From: Micromonospora sp. Llam0
GTDB lineage: Bacteria; Actinomycetota; Actinomycetes; Mycobacteriales; Micromonosporaceae
Direction: 5' to 3'
Assembly (NCBI RefSeq): GCF_003751085.1
Contig: NZ_RJJY01000002.1
Location: 1,240,001 to 1,304,000 of the forward strand
DNA: 64,000 bases
Below, piece by piece: positions 9,650 to 17,850 of this stretch. The first letter of the stretch is position 1. Every line of letters starts with the position of its first letter. The position numbers and the translations under genes are program-made. The notes beneath the pieces were generated by a model. That model searched no databases, had not been told where the DNA came from, and was given only the letters and a program-made list of their open reading frames with translations.

Positions 9650-10948
9650 ATGACGTACGGGTACGAATCCGGCGCGGACCGCCGGCCGATTCGACCCGAA
9701 CAGCCGGTCCGGCCTACGGGGTCTGCCGGCGTCCCGCCGCCAACACCACCGCGCCCCCGGCCCCAGCCGACACCGCGAGCGCATCCCGGTGCACCGCCGA
9801 CACCGCGAGCGCATCCCGGTGCACCGCCGTCGCCCCGGCCACACCCCCGCGTCCAGCCTCAGCCGCATCCTGGACTGCCACGTTGGCCACTGCCTGCCGC
9901 ACCGCCGCAGCGCGGTGCCGGGCCGGCGCCCTACGCTGTGCCACCGCCGCGTGCCTTCCCTGCGCCGCAGGCATTCCGGCCCCCGCAGGTTCACCCTCCG
10001 CCGCAGGCCGTACCGAGACCGGCGGACGGCGAGCCTCCTGCGCCCGGGTTGTCGTCCCGTACCGCCAGGGCACGTCGTCAGACCGGCCGCCGACGGCCGG
10101 GCACCGCCCCGCCGCCGGGCAGGACCCCCCGACCGCGTCGACACCCGACCGACGGTTCCACCGAACCTTCGGGCCGGCGACCGGCCGGGCCGGCCACGGC
10201 AGTGTGGTCGTCGACGAAGCTGTGGCAGGTCGTGATCAGCGGCGTCGCCGTCCTGCTGATGCTCGGCGTCTGCGGGCTGAGCTCGTACTTCATCGTCGTG
10301 GACGAACGCAACGGACGGACGGCGGCGGGTGCCCCGGTGGCGGCACCGACCGTGGTCCCCCGGGACATCAGCTCCCGGGAGGCCGATCCGCGGCCGCTCA
10401 CCGTGGAGGAGGTCTTCCCGACCGGTGACATCGTGATCGACCCGGCCGAGCCGCCGTACCGGCTGCTGAAGACCCAGATCGAGGAGCGCTGCCGGGCGGC
10501 GGTCGCCGGCGACATCGGCACCCTGCTCGACGAGCTCGGCTGCAACCAGGTGGTCCGCGGCACGCTACGGTCGCCGACCGGTGAGTACCTGATCACCACC
10601 GGGGTGTTCAACCTGGCCGACGCCTCCGGCGCGGAATGGGCACACACCCGGATCAAACCAATGGTCGACGAGGAAAAGGGCCGATTCCAGGGCATGATCG
10701 CCGACGAGGGGACCGAGGCGATCGCGCTCTCCTCCGCCCAGGTCGGCTGGCACTCGCTCGGCCACTTCCTGATGTACTGCGTGATCGCCCGCGCCGACAG
10801 CGAACCGGTGCCCGCCGATGACCCGTACGCCCGGCAGATCCTCTTCGACATGCTGCAACTGCACCTGCAGGCGAACGTACTGGAGAAGCGGGCGGTGCAA
10901 CCGGCAGCGCTTGACGAGCCGGCCGAGTCCGACGGCGACGCAGCATAG
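9650..10948 (+). CDS. Proline-rich single-pass membrane protein of unknown function
   Basis: 432 residues from ATG 9650. Residues 1 to about 185 are a Pro/Arg/His-rich, presumably disordered cytoplasmic tail containing a perfect ten-residue duplication. One transmembrane helix follows (LWQVVISGVAVLLMLGVCGLSSYFIVV, about residues 193-219). The remaining ~210 residues form a predicted extracellular domain with cysteines in EERCRAAV, DELGCNQVV and FLMYCVIA; no family is recognised. The layout (basic Pro-rich inside, one helix, globular outside) resembles many Micromonosporaceae cell-envelope proteins. Apparently monocistronic and leaderless; its 3' end faces truA. Confidence 0.8.
   Translation: MTYGYESGADRRPIRPEQPVRPTGSAGVPPPTPPRPRPQPTPRAHPGAPPTPRAHPGAPPSPRPHPRVQPQPHPGLPRWPLPAAPPQRGAGPAPYAVPPPRAFPAPQAFRPPQVHPPPQAVPRPADGEPPAPGLSSRTARARRQTGRRRPGTAPPPGRTPRPRRHPTDGSTEPSGRRPAGPATAVWSSTKLWQVVISGVAVLLMLGVCGLSSYFIVVDERNGRTAAGAPVAAPTVVPRDISSREADPRPLTVEEVFPTGDIVIDPAEPPYRLLKTQIEERCRAAVAGDIGTLLDELGCNQVVRGTLRSPTGEYLITTGVFNLADASGAEWAHTRIKPMVDEEKGRFQGMIADEGTEAIALSSAQVGWHSLGHFLMYCVIARADSEPVPADDPYARQILFDMLQLHLQANVLEKRAVQPAALDEPAESDGDAA
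9767..9826. repeat. 30-bp perfect tandem duplication in the proline-rich gene
   Basis: Units 9767-9796 and 9797-9826 are identical and encode the repeated decapeptide PTPRAHPGAP. In frame. Confidence 0.95.
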
Positions 10949-10951
10949 AAC

Positions 10952-10993
10952 AAGCCGAAGCCGAAGCCGAAGCCGAAGCCGAAGCCGAAGCCG
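10952..10993. repeat. Seven-copy hexanucleotide repeat (aagccg)7
   Basis: Forty-two bases of uninterrupted aagccg units begin three bases after the stop of the proline-rich gene and end 34 bp before the truA stop. It lies in a convergent intergenic gap and is not in either gene. Confidence 0.95.
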
Positions 10994-11027
10994 GGGGCTG
11001 GCGCGGCGGCAGCTCGGGGACCGGCCG

Positions 11028-11861
11028 TCAGTCGGCTGCGGGTAGCCGCAGCCGGCGGGTGACGCTGGCGCGGGCCGCGTACCCGGCCGGGTCGGTGGGG
11101 TAGCCGACCTCGACCAGGGTGAGTCCGTGCGGCGGGGCGACGGTGACCTCGCTGGACCGTTCCCGCCGGGTCAGCAGGCTGCCCGGCCAGTCGACCGGCC
11201 GGCGGCCGTCGCCGACGAACAGCATCGCCCCGACCAGGCTGCGTACCATCGCCTGGCAGAACGCGTCCGCCTGTACGGTGCCGACCAGCGTCCCGTCCGC
11301 GTCCCGGTGCCAGTCCAGCCGGGTGATCTGCCGGATCGTGGTGGCGTGCTCCTTGCGCCGGCAGTACGCGGCGAAGTCGTGCTCGCCGACCAGCTTGGCG
11401 GCGGCGGCGTTCAGCGCCGCCAGGTCGAGCGGGCGCGGCCAGGCGAGCGTGTCGTGCCGGCGCAGCGGCTCCGCGCCGTACGGGGCGTCGGTGACCCGGT
11501 ACGCGTACCGCCGGTAGGTGGCCGCGAACCGGGCCTCGAAGTCGGCCGGCACCTCGGTGACCGCCCGTACCCGGACGTCGCGGGGCAGCGTGCCGGCGAA
11601 CCGGCGCAGCAGCGTCGCGGCCCGTTCGCTCCACACCTCGGCCGGTACGTCGAGGTGGCACACCTGGCCGGTGGCGTGCACCCCCGCGTCGGTGCGCCCG
11701 GCCACCGTCAGCCCGACCGCGACGCCCGGCCCGAACGCCCGGTCCAGGGCCTCGGTCAGCACCCCGGCGACGGTCCGCCGCTGCGGCTGCACCGCCCAGC
11801 CGGAGAAGTCGGTGCCGTCGTAGGCGACATCGAGCCGCAGCCGGACGTACCCCTGCCGCAC
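11028..11861 (-). CDS. truA: tRNA pseudouridine(38-40) synthase TruA
   Basis: 277 residues. TruA isomerises U38-U40 in the anticodon stem-loop. The catalytic aspartate is in AGRTDAGVHA (about residues 55-64); LRLDVAYDGTDFSGW marks the N-terminus, YRRYAYRV, FAAYCRRKE and FCQAMVRSLVGAMLFVG the RNA-binding cleft. GTG start with AGGAGGATCAG directly upstream. It follows rplQ by about 160 bp with a strong hairpin between, the usual place for truA at the end of the alpha operon in actinobacteria. Confidence 0.96.
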   Translation of the reverse strand: MRQGYVRLRLDVAYDGTDFSGWAVQPQRRTVAGVLTEALDRAFGPGVAVGLTVAGRTDAGVHATGQVCHLDVPAEVWSERAATLLRRFAGTLPRDVRVRAVTEVPADFEARFAATYRRYAYRVTDAPYGAEPLRRHDTLAWPRPLDLAALNAAAAKLVGEHDFAAYCRRKEHATTIRQITRLDWHRDADGTLVGTVQADAFCQAMVRSLVGAMLFVGDGRRPVDWPGSLLTRRERSSEVTVAPPHGLTLVEVGYPTDPAGYAARASVTRRLRLPAAD

Positions 11862-11875
11862 CTGATCCTCCTGTC

Positions 11876-11914
11876 TCGCGTGGCTGCCGGAAAGGTCGCG
11901 TGGCTGCCGGAAAG
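11876..11914. repeat. 19-bp direct repeat with 20-bp period
   Basis: The unit tcgcgtggctgccggaaag occurs at 11876-11894 and 11896-11914, between the rplQ terminator and the truA ribosome binding site. Confidence 0.92.
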
Positions 11915-11916
11915 AC

Positions 11917-11956
11917 GGTGGGACCCGGCGCCGCTGTCGCAGCGCCGGGTCCCACC
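11917..11956 (-). terminator. Hairpin after rplQ
   Basis: Perfect 15-bp arms 11917-11931 and 11942-11956 with a 10-base loop, about 65 bp after the rplQ stop. No U tract. Probably ends or attenuates the infA-rplQ transcript before truA. Confidence 0.75.
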
Positions 11957-12000
11957 GGATGTGGTCGTCGCCGACCAGGCCGTGTCGCCCTAATCGGCGA

Positions 12001-12042
12001 CTCAGGCCTTGTTGTCGCCGGCTCAGGCCTTGTTCTCGCCGT
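12001..12042. repeat. 21-bp near-perfect duplication of the rplQ 3' end
   Basis: Units 12001-12021 and 12022-12042 differ at two positions. Each carries the codons for NKA and a TGA stop, so a second in-frame stop lies 21 bp beyond the true one. Confidence 0.9.
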
Positions 12043-12598
12043 CGCCGGCCGGGGCGGCCTGGGTGGCAGCGGTGTCGGTGTCACCGGAGGCCGACACCGG
12101 AGGCTCGGCGTCCTGGTCGGCTGCGGTGTCCGCGTCGGTACGCGCGGCCGGTGCCTCGTCGGCACCGGCGAGCGCCTCGACCTTGTCCTGCTGGGCGGCC
12201 GCCCGACGGTCGGCCTTGGCCGGTGCCGGGGTGGCCACCACCAGTTCCTCGACCAGTTCGATGATCGCCATGGGGGCGTTGTCGCCCTTACGCGGGCCGG
12301 TCTTCACGATCCGGGTGTAGCCACCCGGACGGTTGGCGAACCGGGGCGCGATCTGGTCGAACAGCTCGAAGACCACGTCCTTGTCCCGCACGACGGTCAG
12401 CACCCGACGGCGCGAGTGCAGGTCGCCCCGCTTGGCCTTGGTGATCAGCTGCTCCGCGAGGGGACGCAGCCGCTTCGCCTTGGTCTCGGTGGTCTTGATC
12501 TTGCCGTACCGGAACAGCGAGGTGGCCAGGTTGGCCAGCATCATCCGCTCGTGCGCGGGGCTGCCGCCGAGGCGGGGGCCCTTGGTGGGCGTGGGCAT
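12023..12598 (-). CDS. rplQ: Ribosomal protein L17 (bL17) with long C-terminal extension
   Basis: bL17 sits near the exit of the 50S peptide tunnel. Residues 1 to about 118 carry the conserved protein: [50 protein letters not shown] and [25 protein letters not shown]. The remaining ~70 residues are an Ala/Asp/Thr-rich acidic tail not found in E. coli L17 and probably disordered. Last ribosomal gene of the infA-rpmJ-rpsM-rpsK-rpsD-rpoA-rplQ run; 34 bp behind rpoA. The 3' end has been duplicated (12001-12042). Confidence 0.97.
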   Translation of the reverse strand: MPTPTKGPRLGGSPAHERMMLANLATSLFRYGKIKTTETKAKRLRPLAEQLITKAKRGDLHSRRRVLTVVRDKDVVFELFDQIAPRFANRPGGYTRIVKTGPRKGDNAPMAIIELVEELVVATPAPAKADRRAAAQQDKVEALAGADEAPAARTDADTAADQDAEPPVSASGDTDTAATQAAPAGDGENKA

Positions 12599-12632
12599 GG
12601 TTGGTGCTCCTCAGTGGTGGCGGCAGCCGGCG

Positions 12633-13655
12633 TTACAGCTGCTCGGTCTCGCGGTAGTCGTCGGTGTCGTAGTCGGCTTCGCTGAAGGAGTCCACGACAT
12701 TTGCCGGGTCGAAGTTGGGCGCCGAATCCTTCAGGCCCAGCCCCATCCCGGCGAGCTTCATCTTGACCTCGTCGATCGACTTCTGACCGAAATTCCTTAT
12801 ATCGAGGAGGTCCGCTTCGGTCCGCCCGATCAGCTCGCCGACGCTGTTGATGCCCTCACGCTTGAGGCAGTTGTACGACCGTACGGTCAGGTCCAGCTCC
12901 TCGATCGGCAGCGCCAGGTCGGCGGCCAACTGGGCGTCCTGCGGCGACGGCCCGATGTCGATGCCCTCAGCGGTCTCGTCCAGTTCGCGGGCCAGGCCGA
13001 ACAGCTCGACCAGGGTGGAGCCGGCCGAGGCCAGCGCGGTACGCGGCCCGATCGACGCCTTGGTCTCGACGTCGATGATCAGCCGGTCGAAGTCGGTCCG
13101 CTGCTCGACCCGGGTCGCCTCCACCCGGTAGGTGACCTTGAGCACCGGCGAGTAGATCGAGTCGACCGGGATCCGGCCGATCTCGGCGCCGGCCTGCTTG
13201 TTCTGCGCGGCGGTGACGTACCCGCGGCCCCGCTCGACGGTCAGCTCCATGTCGAGGCGGCCCTTGCCGTTGAGCGTGGCCAGCTTGAGGTCCGGGTTGT
13301 GCACCGAGACCCCGGCCGGCGGCTGGATGTCACCGGCGGTCACGTCACCGGGGCCCTGCTTGCGCAGGTACATGCTGACCGGCTCGTCGTGCTCGGAGCT
13401 GACACACAGCTCCTTGACGTTCATGACCAGCTCGACCACGTCCTCCTTGACGCCGGGGATCGTGGTGAACTCGTGCAGCACGCCGTCGATCTTGATGCTG
13501 GTGACCGCCGCGCCCGGAATGGAGCTGAGCAGGGTACGCCGCAGCGAGTTGCCGAGCGTGTAGCCGAAACCCGGCTCCAACGGCTCGATGGTGAACAGGG
13601 ACCTCGTGTCGCTGATCGACTCCTCGGACAGAGTCGGCCGCTGGCTGATGAGCAC
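12633..13655 (-). CDS. rpoA: RNA polymerase alpha subunit
   Basis: 340 residues. The N-terminal dimerisation and beta/beta'-binding domain covers about 1-230 ([54 protein letters not shown]), then a flexible linker, then the C-terminal DNA-binding domain (about 255-325: [38 protein letters not shown]). GTG start with AAGGAG six bases upstream. Core enzyme subunit co-transcribed with ribosomal protein genes as in other bacteria. Confidence 0.98.
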   Translation of the reverse strand: MLISQRPTLSEESISDTRSLFTIEPLEPGFGYTLGNSLRRTLLSSIPGAAVTSIKIDGVLHEFTTIPGVKEDVVELVMNVKELCVSSEHDEPVSMYLRKQGPGDVTAGDIQPPAGVSVHNPDLKLATLNGKGRLDMELTVERGRGYVTAAQNKQAGAEIGRIPVDSIYSPVLKVTYRVEATRVEQRTDFDRLIIDVETKASIGPRTALASAGSTLVELFGLARELDETAEGIDIGPSPQDAQLAADLALPIEELDLTVRSYNCLKREGINSVGELIGRTEADLLDIRNFGQKSIDEVKMKLAGMGLGLKDSAPNFDPANVVDSFSEADYDTDDYRETEQL

Positions 13656-13761
13656 GTACTTCTCCTTGGGTCGGGGCGACCGCTATATGACGCCCGTCGG
13701 TCGTGCGCCCGCCGACGGGGGCCGGGCCGGTACCGTACGTCGGTGACGCCGGTCGACCGCG

Positions 13762-13779
13762 ACCCCCGTCGACGGGGGT
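13762..13779 (-). terminator. Short perfect palindrome between rpsD and rpoA
   Basis: Arms 13762-13770 and 13771-13779 are perfectly complementary and start four bases after the rpsD stop. Inside the 128-bp rpsD-rpoA gap; perhaps an attenuator or processing site within the operon. Confidence 0.45.
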
Positions 13780-13783
13780 TGGC

Positions 13784-14410
13784 TCACTTCGAGTAGAGCT
13801 CGACGATCAGCTGCTCCTGAACCTGCGTGTCGATCGTCTGACGCGCCGGCATGGAGTGCACGAGGATCTTCATCTGGCTGGGGATCGCCTCCAGCCAGGC
13901 CGGGACGGTCTTGGAACCGGCCTCGCCCTGGGCGACCAGGAACGGGGTCAGCTCCTTCGACTTCGTCCGCACCTCGACGATGTCGTGCTCCTTGACGCGG
14001 AACGAGGGGATGTCGACCTTCTTGCCGTTGACCATGAAGTGCCCGTGCTTGACCAGCTGGCGCGCCATGTCCCGGGACTTGGCGTAGCCAGCCCGGTACA
14101 CGACGTTGTCGAGCCGGGACTCCAGGATCTGCAGCAGCACCTCACCGGTCTTCGCCTGCTTGGCCACTGCTTCCTCGTAGTAGCCGCGGAACTGCTTCTC
14201 CAGCACGCCGTACACCCGGCGGGCCTTCTGCTTCTCCCGCAGCTGGAGGAGGTACTCGGTCTCCTTGGTCCGGCCGCGGCCGTGCTGGCCGGGCGGGAAG
14301 GGCCGGGATTCGAACGGGCACTTCGGCCCATCGCACTTGCTGCCCTTGAGGAACAGCTTCATCTTCTCCCGCCGGCAACGGCGGCAGTCAGCACCCGTGT
14401 AACGAGCCAT
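13784..14410 (-). CDS. rpsD: Ribosomal protein S4 (uS4), zinc-binding form
   Basis: 208 residues; primary 16S rRNA binder that nucleates 30S body assembly. The N-terminus carries Cys9, Cys12, Cys26 and Cys31, the zinc-binding (C+) version. The S4 RNA-binding domain spans about residues 96-160 (SRLDNVVYRAGYAKS, ARQLVKHGHFMVNGKKVDIPS). It ends in VQEQLIVELYSK, the standard C-terminus. ATG start preceded by AGGAAGAG. Fifteen bases separate it from rpsK. Confidence 0.98.
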   Translation of the reverse strand: MARYTGADCRRCRREKMKLFLKGSKCDGPKCPFESRPFPPGQHGRGRTKETEYLLQLREKQKARRVYGVLEKQFRGYYEEAVAKQAKTGEVLLQILESRLDNVVYRAGYAKSRDMARQLVKHGHFMVNGKKVDIPSFRVKEHDIVEVRTKSKELTPFLVAQGEAGSKTVPAWLEAIPSQMKILVHSMPARQTIDTQVQEQLIVELYSK

Positions 14411-14424
14411 CTCTTCCTAACCTC

Positions 14425-14832
14425 TCAGACCCGGCGACGCTTCGGCGGACGGCACCCGTTGTGCGGCTGCGGCGTGACATCGGAGATCTGCCCGACCTCC
14501 AGGCCGACGGCCTGCAACGAACGGATGGCGGTCTCCCGGCCGGAGCCGGGGCCCTTGACGAAGACATCGACCTTGCGCATGCCGTGCTCCATCGCCCGCC
14601 GGGCGGCGGCCTCGGCGGCCAGCTGCGCGGCGAACGGCGTCGACTTGCGGGAGCCCTTGAAACCGACCTGGCCGGCGGAGGCCCAGGAGATCACCGCGCC
14701 GGTCGGGTCGGTGATCGAGACGATGGTGTTGTTGAAGGTGCTCTTGATGTGCGCCTGCCCGTGGGCGACGTTCTTGCGTTCCTTGCGCCGGACCTTCTTG
14801 ACGGCGGCTCCAGCGCGAGCCTTCGGTGGCAT
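14425..14832 (-). CDS. rpsK: Ribosomal protein S11 (uS11)
   Basis: 135 residues, platform of the 30S subunit near the mRNA exit and the Shine-Dalgarno helix. Lys/Arg-rich N-terminus ([20 protein letters not shown]), then [34 protein letters not shown] and the C-terminal CGRPPKRR-like tail. ATG start. Lies between rpsM and rpsD in the standard order. Confidence 0.98.
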
Positions 14833-14893
14833 AAGTTTTCTGCGCTCCTATTGAACGATCGAGGTATCCGGGCGAGCCCGGCGTCGGCCAGGA

Positions 14894-15274
14894 CTACTTC
14901 TTGCCCGGCTTCTTCTTGCCGGCGACGGTCCGCTTCGGGCCCTTGCGGGTCCGGGCGTTGGTCCGGGTGCGCTGGCCGTGCACGGGCAACCCGCGGCGGT
15001 GCCGGATGCCCTCGTAGCAGCCGATCTCCACCTTGCGGCGGATGTCTGCGGCAACCTCCCGACGCAGATCACCCTCGACCTTGAAGCTGGCCTCGATGTG
15101 ATCCCGGAGCTGGACCAGCTCCTCGTCGGTGAGGTCCCGGACCCGCTTGTTCGGGTCGATGCCAGTCGCGGCAAGCGTGGCGATCGAACGGGTCCGGCCG
15201 ATCCCGAAGATGTAGGTGAGCGCAATCTCCATCCGCTTTTCGCGGGGCAGATCCACGCCGACTAGACGTGCCAT
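14894..15274 (-). CDS. rpsM: Ribosomal protein S13 (uS13)
   Basis: 126 residues, 30S head, contacts the 50S (bridges B1a/B1b) and P-site tRNA through its C-terminal tail. Begins [20 protein letters not shown], contains [37 protein letters not shown] and ends in the basic tail KKKPGKK. ATG start. A 61-bp gap separates it from rpsK and 242 bp from rpmJ; that gap contains the palindrome ccacccagctgggtgg (15345-15360). Confidence 0.98.
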   Translation of the reverse strand: MARLVGVDLPREKRMEIALTYIFGIGRTRSIATLAATGIDPNKRVRDLTDEELVQLRDHIEASFKVEGDLRREVAADIRRKVEIGCYEGIRHRRGLPVHGQRTRTNARTRKGPKRTVAGKKKPGKK

Positions 15275-15516
15275 GTGCGGGCGTACTCCTCAAGTGGTGT
15301 GCACGGAGGTCTGAGCCCGCCCCACCCCGGCTGCCCTCGCCGACCACCCAGCTGGGTGGGCCGGCATGCCGGGCCCCGGCCTCCGACCGGGGGTTGCGCC
15401 ACGGGCACGGCGACGTGGTCGCCGGGTGCTCGCGGCTGGGACGGGCATGTGCTGTTGTGCGATCGGCCGCCTGAACCGCCCCGTCGCCGGCCCGGCTCCT
15501 GCCGGTCGGCTCGGGG

Positions 15517-15630
15517 TCAGCCCTGGCGCTGCTTGTGCCGGGGGTCGGTGCAGATCACCATCACCCGGCCGTGCCGGCGGATCACCCGGCACTTGTTGCA
15601 GATCCTCTTGACGCTCGGCTTGACCTTCAC
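15517..15630 (-). CDS. rpmJ: Ribosomal protein L36 (bL36), zinc form
   Basis: 37-residue protein of the 50S, GTG start. Zinc ligands Cys11, Cys14, Cys27 and His32 are all present ([28 protein letters not shown]). Located between infA and rpsM as usual. Confidence 0.97.
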   Translation of the reverse strand: MKVKPSVKRICNKCRVIRRHGRVMVICTDPRHKQRQG

Positions 15631-15717
15631 GGTGTGCCTTACTTCCGTTGACGCCCGGCCGCGTACACGGTGCGGGCTTGAGGACGGACACGGGACGCCC
15701 CGGCCGCCGTCAGGCGG

Positions 15718-15939
15718 TTACTTGTAGCGATAGACGATGCGCCCGCGGGTGAGGTCGTACGGCGAAAGCTCGACGACGACCCGGTCCTCGGGCAGGATGC
15801 GGATGTAGTGCTGCCGCATCTTGCCGCTGATGTGAGCCAGCACCTTGTGGCCGTTGGCGAGCTCTACCCGGAACATGGCGTTCGGTAGTGGCTCGATCAC
15901 TCGACCTTCGATCTCGATGGCCCCGTCTTTTTTCGGCAT
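15718..15939 (-). CDS. infA: Translation initiation factor IF-1
   Basis: 73 residues, a single OB-fold that binds the 30S A site during initiation. [20 protein letters not shown] at the N-terminus, then [38 protein letters not shown] and the final [10 protein letters not shown] are diagnostic. ATG 15939 is preferred over upstream in-frame codons because it fits the family length and has GGAGGACATG spacing. First gene of the infA-rpmJ-rpsM run, with a candidate promoter at 16168-16197. Confidence 0.98.
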   Translation of the reverse strand: MPKKDGAIEIEGRVIEPLPNAMFRVELANGHKVLAHISGKMRQHYIRILPEDRVVVELSPYDLTRGRIVYRYK

Positions 15940-16328
15940 GTCCTCCGCTGTCCTGACGTCGGTTGCTCGGGATCGGCTCACAACACCATTCGCGGACGGA
16001 CCCGTCCGGCCTGCCGACCGTACCGATTCGCCCGCGCCAGCCGCGGCTCCAGACGTCTGACGACGGGCTCGGCCCGGGTTACGGGAACCCAGGCGACACC
16101 CGGTCAGACACGGCCTGCCGAAGCGCAGAGCAGGCACGCTGGAGTGGACGCTGTGCGCCGATCTATCAGTGTACGCGGGTTGTCACGCGGACAGCAAACC
16201 GCGCGCTGCCGCGGGTCAGCATACCCGACAAAGCAGCAGGAGCAGGGAGTTTACCGGCGACCCGCCGGGCGTCGGTCAGGCCTTCGGCCGCCGGCCGACC
16301 GCTCGGCGTGCGGCGTGCGGGCGGGTGG
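15940..16328 (-). other. infA leader and promoter region
   Basis: 389 bp without a gene, between the DUF1707 protein (ends 16329) and infA. It contains a candidate promoter (separate entry), giving a leader of roughly 220 bases. No riboswitch or U-tract attenuator is recognisable. Confidence 0.6.
16168..16197 (-). promoter_or_regulatory. Candidate promoter of the infA operon
   Basis: TTGCTG (16197-16192) and TACACT (16173-16168), spacer 18. The -10 matches the sequence used at the rpoB and tRNA-Trp promoters in this window. Confidence 0.55.
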
Positions 16329-16907
16329 CTACCCCTGGCCCGGGGCCGGTCCGTCAGCCCCGCCGGACTCGTGCTCGATCCGCTTCCGTTCCGCCTTCTC
16401 CTGCTTGGCGAGGTGCCGCCGGGCCTGCTTGGCCGCCCACTGTTGCGGCTCGCCCTTGATCAGGCCCAGCACGGTGGTCACCAGCAGCACCGCACCCCAC
16501 GGGCCGGCCACCCAGCCCGGCCAGAAGTACAGCAGATCCTGGCTCATGACGCAGGTCACCGCCCAGATCGCGATGGTGATCCCGACCGCCGTCCCGTACC
16601 CGTCCCACTCGTTGACCAGCCATCGGCGGGTCGCACCGGGATAGCGGCCGTCCGGGCCGGGAGTCAACTCGGCGGGCAACCCGTCGGCGACGACCGGCAC
16701 CAGTTGCGAGCGTCCGGCGGCGGTCACCGGTGGCAGATCGTCGAGCAGCCCGTCGAGATCTCCGTACGTCTTCGCCGCATAGGCCCGCTGCAACCGCTCG
16801 TCGAACTCAGCAAGATCCAGTCGACCCTCGCTCAGCGCGTTGCGCAACCGTTCGGCCACTGCTTCCCGGTCGGCGTCGGCCGCCCGCATCCCGTCCCGCC
16901 GATCCAT
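16329..16907 (-). CDS. DUF1707 / 2TM-domain membrane protein
   Basis: 192 residues from ATG 16907. The N-terminal DUF1707 domain (about residues 5-55) begins MRAADADREAVAERLRNALS and continues EGRLDLAEFDERLQRAYAA, the family consensus. Two hydrophobic helices follow (GTAVGITIAIWAVTCV and WVAGPWGAVLLVTTVLG, about 105-150), then a charged Lys/Arg tail (QARRHLAKQEKAERKRIE). Function unknown; DUF1707 proteins are widespread small actinobacterial membrane proteins. It sits between map and infA, inside the ribosomal gene block, 89 bp after map. Confidence 0.85.
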   Translation of the reverse strand: MDRRDGMRAADADREAVAERLRNALSEGRLDLAEFDERLQRAYAAKTYGDLDGLLDDLPPVTAAGRSQLVPVVADGLPAELTPGPDGRYPGATRRWLVNEWDGYGTAVGITIAIWAVTCVMSQDLLYFWPGWVAGPWGAVLLVTTVLGLIKGEPQQWAAKQARRHLAKQEKAERKRIEHESGGADGPAPGQG

Positions 16908-16995
16908 GGCTACCAGCTTGACACCCCGGTGCCAGCCCGACCAGACCGGCACCGGACCCGACCAGGAGGCGGCCGGAGCCGGGGCAGGCCCCGGG

Positions 16996-17844
16996 TCAGC
17001 GTCGGGAATCGGCCGGCTGACGGGCGGTCACCAGATCGCCGAGCCGGGAACGGCCGCCGTCCGGCTCGGTCAACACCCAGACGCCGTCCGGCAGCAGCGC
17101 CATCGAATGCTCGACGTGCACCGCCATCGACCCGTCCCGGGTCACCACTGTCCAGCCGTCGGCCAGCTCGTCGGTGCGGGCCGACCCTTCGGTGATCATC
17201 GGCTCGATGGCCAGCGCCATCCCCGGGACCAGGCGAGGGCCCTTGCCCGGCCGGCCGTAGTTGAGCACGTGCGGGTCCTGGTGCATCTCAGTGCCGATCC
17301 CGTGGCCGCCGTAGCCCTCGACGATGCCGTACCGGCCGCCCGCCCGGATCGCCCGTTCCACCGCGTACGAGATGTCGGTGAGCCGACCGCGGCCGCTGAC
17401 CGCACCGCGCGCCGCAGCGGCGATCCCGGCCCACAGCGCGTCCTCGGCTACCGTGATCATCCGCAGCAGTTCCGGACGTACCTCCCCGACCGGAGCGGTG
17501 AAGGCCGCGTCGCCGTGCCAGCCGTCCAGCACCGCACCGCAATCGACCGAGATGACGTCGCCGTCGCGCAGCACCTGCCCAGCGGCCGGGATCGCATGCA
17601 CCACCTGCTCGTTGACCGAGGAACAGATGGTCGCCGGGTAGCCGTGGTAGCCCTTGAACGACGGGACCGCGCCGGCGTCGCGGATCGTCGCCGCAGCGAT
17701 TGCGTCCAGGTCCGCGGTGGAGACGCCGGGGGCGATCGCCGCCCGCATCCGGGCCAGGGCGTCAGCGACCACCAGGCCGGCGGCCCGCATCCGGTCGATC
17801 TGCTCCGGAGTCTTCAGTTGAATGTCCAGCTGCTGGCGGCGCAT
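16996..17844 (-). CDS. map: Type I methionine aminopeptidase
   Basis: 282 residues. Removes initiator methionine from nascent proteins at the ribosome. Pita-bread fold with metal ligands in SVDCGAVLDGWHGDAAF (two Asp), GGHGIGTEMHQDPHV (His), AIEPMITEGS (Glu) and HVEHSMALL (Glu-adjacent segment with the last ligand region). N-terminus LKTPEQIDRMRAAGLVVAD is canonical for the short type without zinc finger. ATG start, seven bases after adk, as in the secY-adk-map operon of other actinobacteria. Confidence 0.96.
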   Translation of the reverse strand: MRRQQLDIQLKTPEQIDRMRAAGLVVADALARMRAAIAPGVSTADLDAIAAATIRDAGAVPSFKGYHGYPATICSSVNEQVVHAIPAAGQVLRDGDVISVDCGAVLDGWHGDAAFTAPVGEVRPELLRMITVAEDALWAGIAAAARGAVSGRGRLTDISYAVERAIRAGGRYGIVEGYGGHGIGTEMHQDPHVLNYGRPGKGPRLVPGMALAIEPMITEGSARTDELADGWTVVTRDGSMAVHVEHSMALLPDGVWVLTEPDGGRSRLGDLVTARQPADSRR

Positions 17845-17850
17845 CGGCCG

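Noticed and set aside
10078..12165. Very long minus-strand reading frame across the proline-rich gene, the hexamer repeat and truA
   Set aside because: It is antisense to the proline-rich gene and in the wrong frame for truA; it stays open only because of high GC. Its sequence is Arg/Pro/Ala-rich without any family signature.
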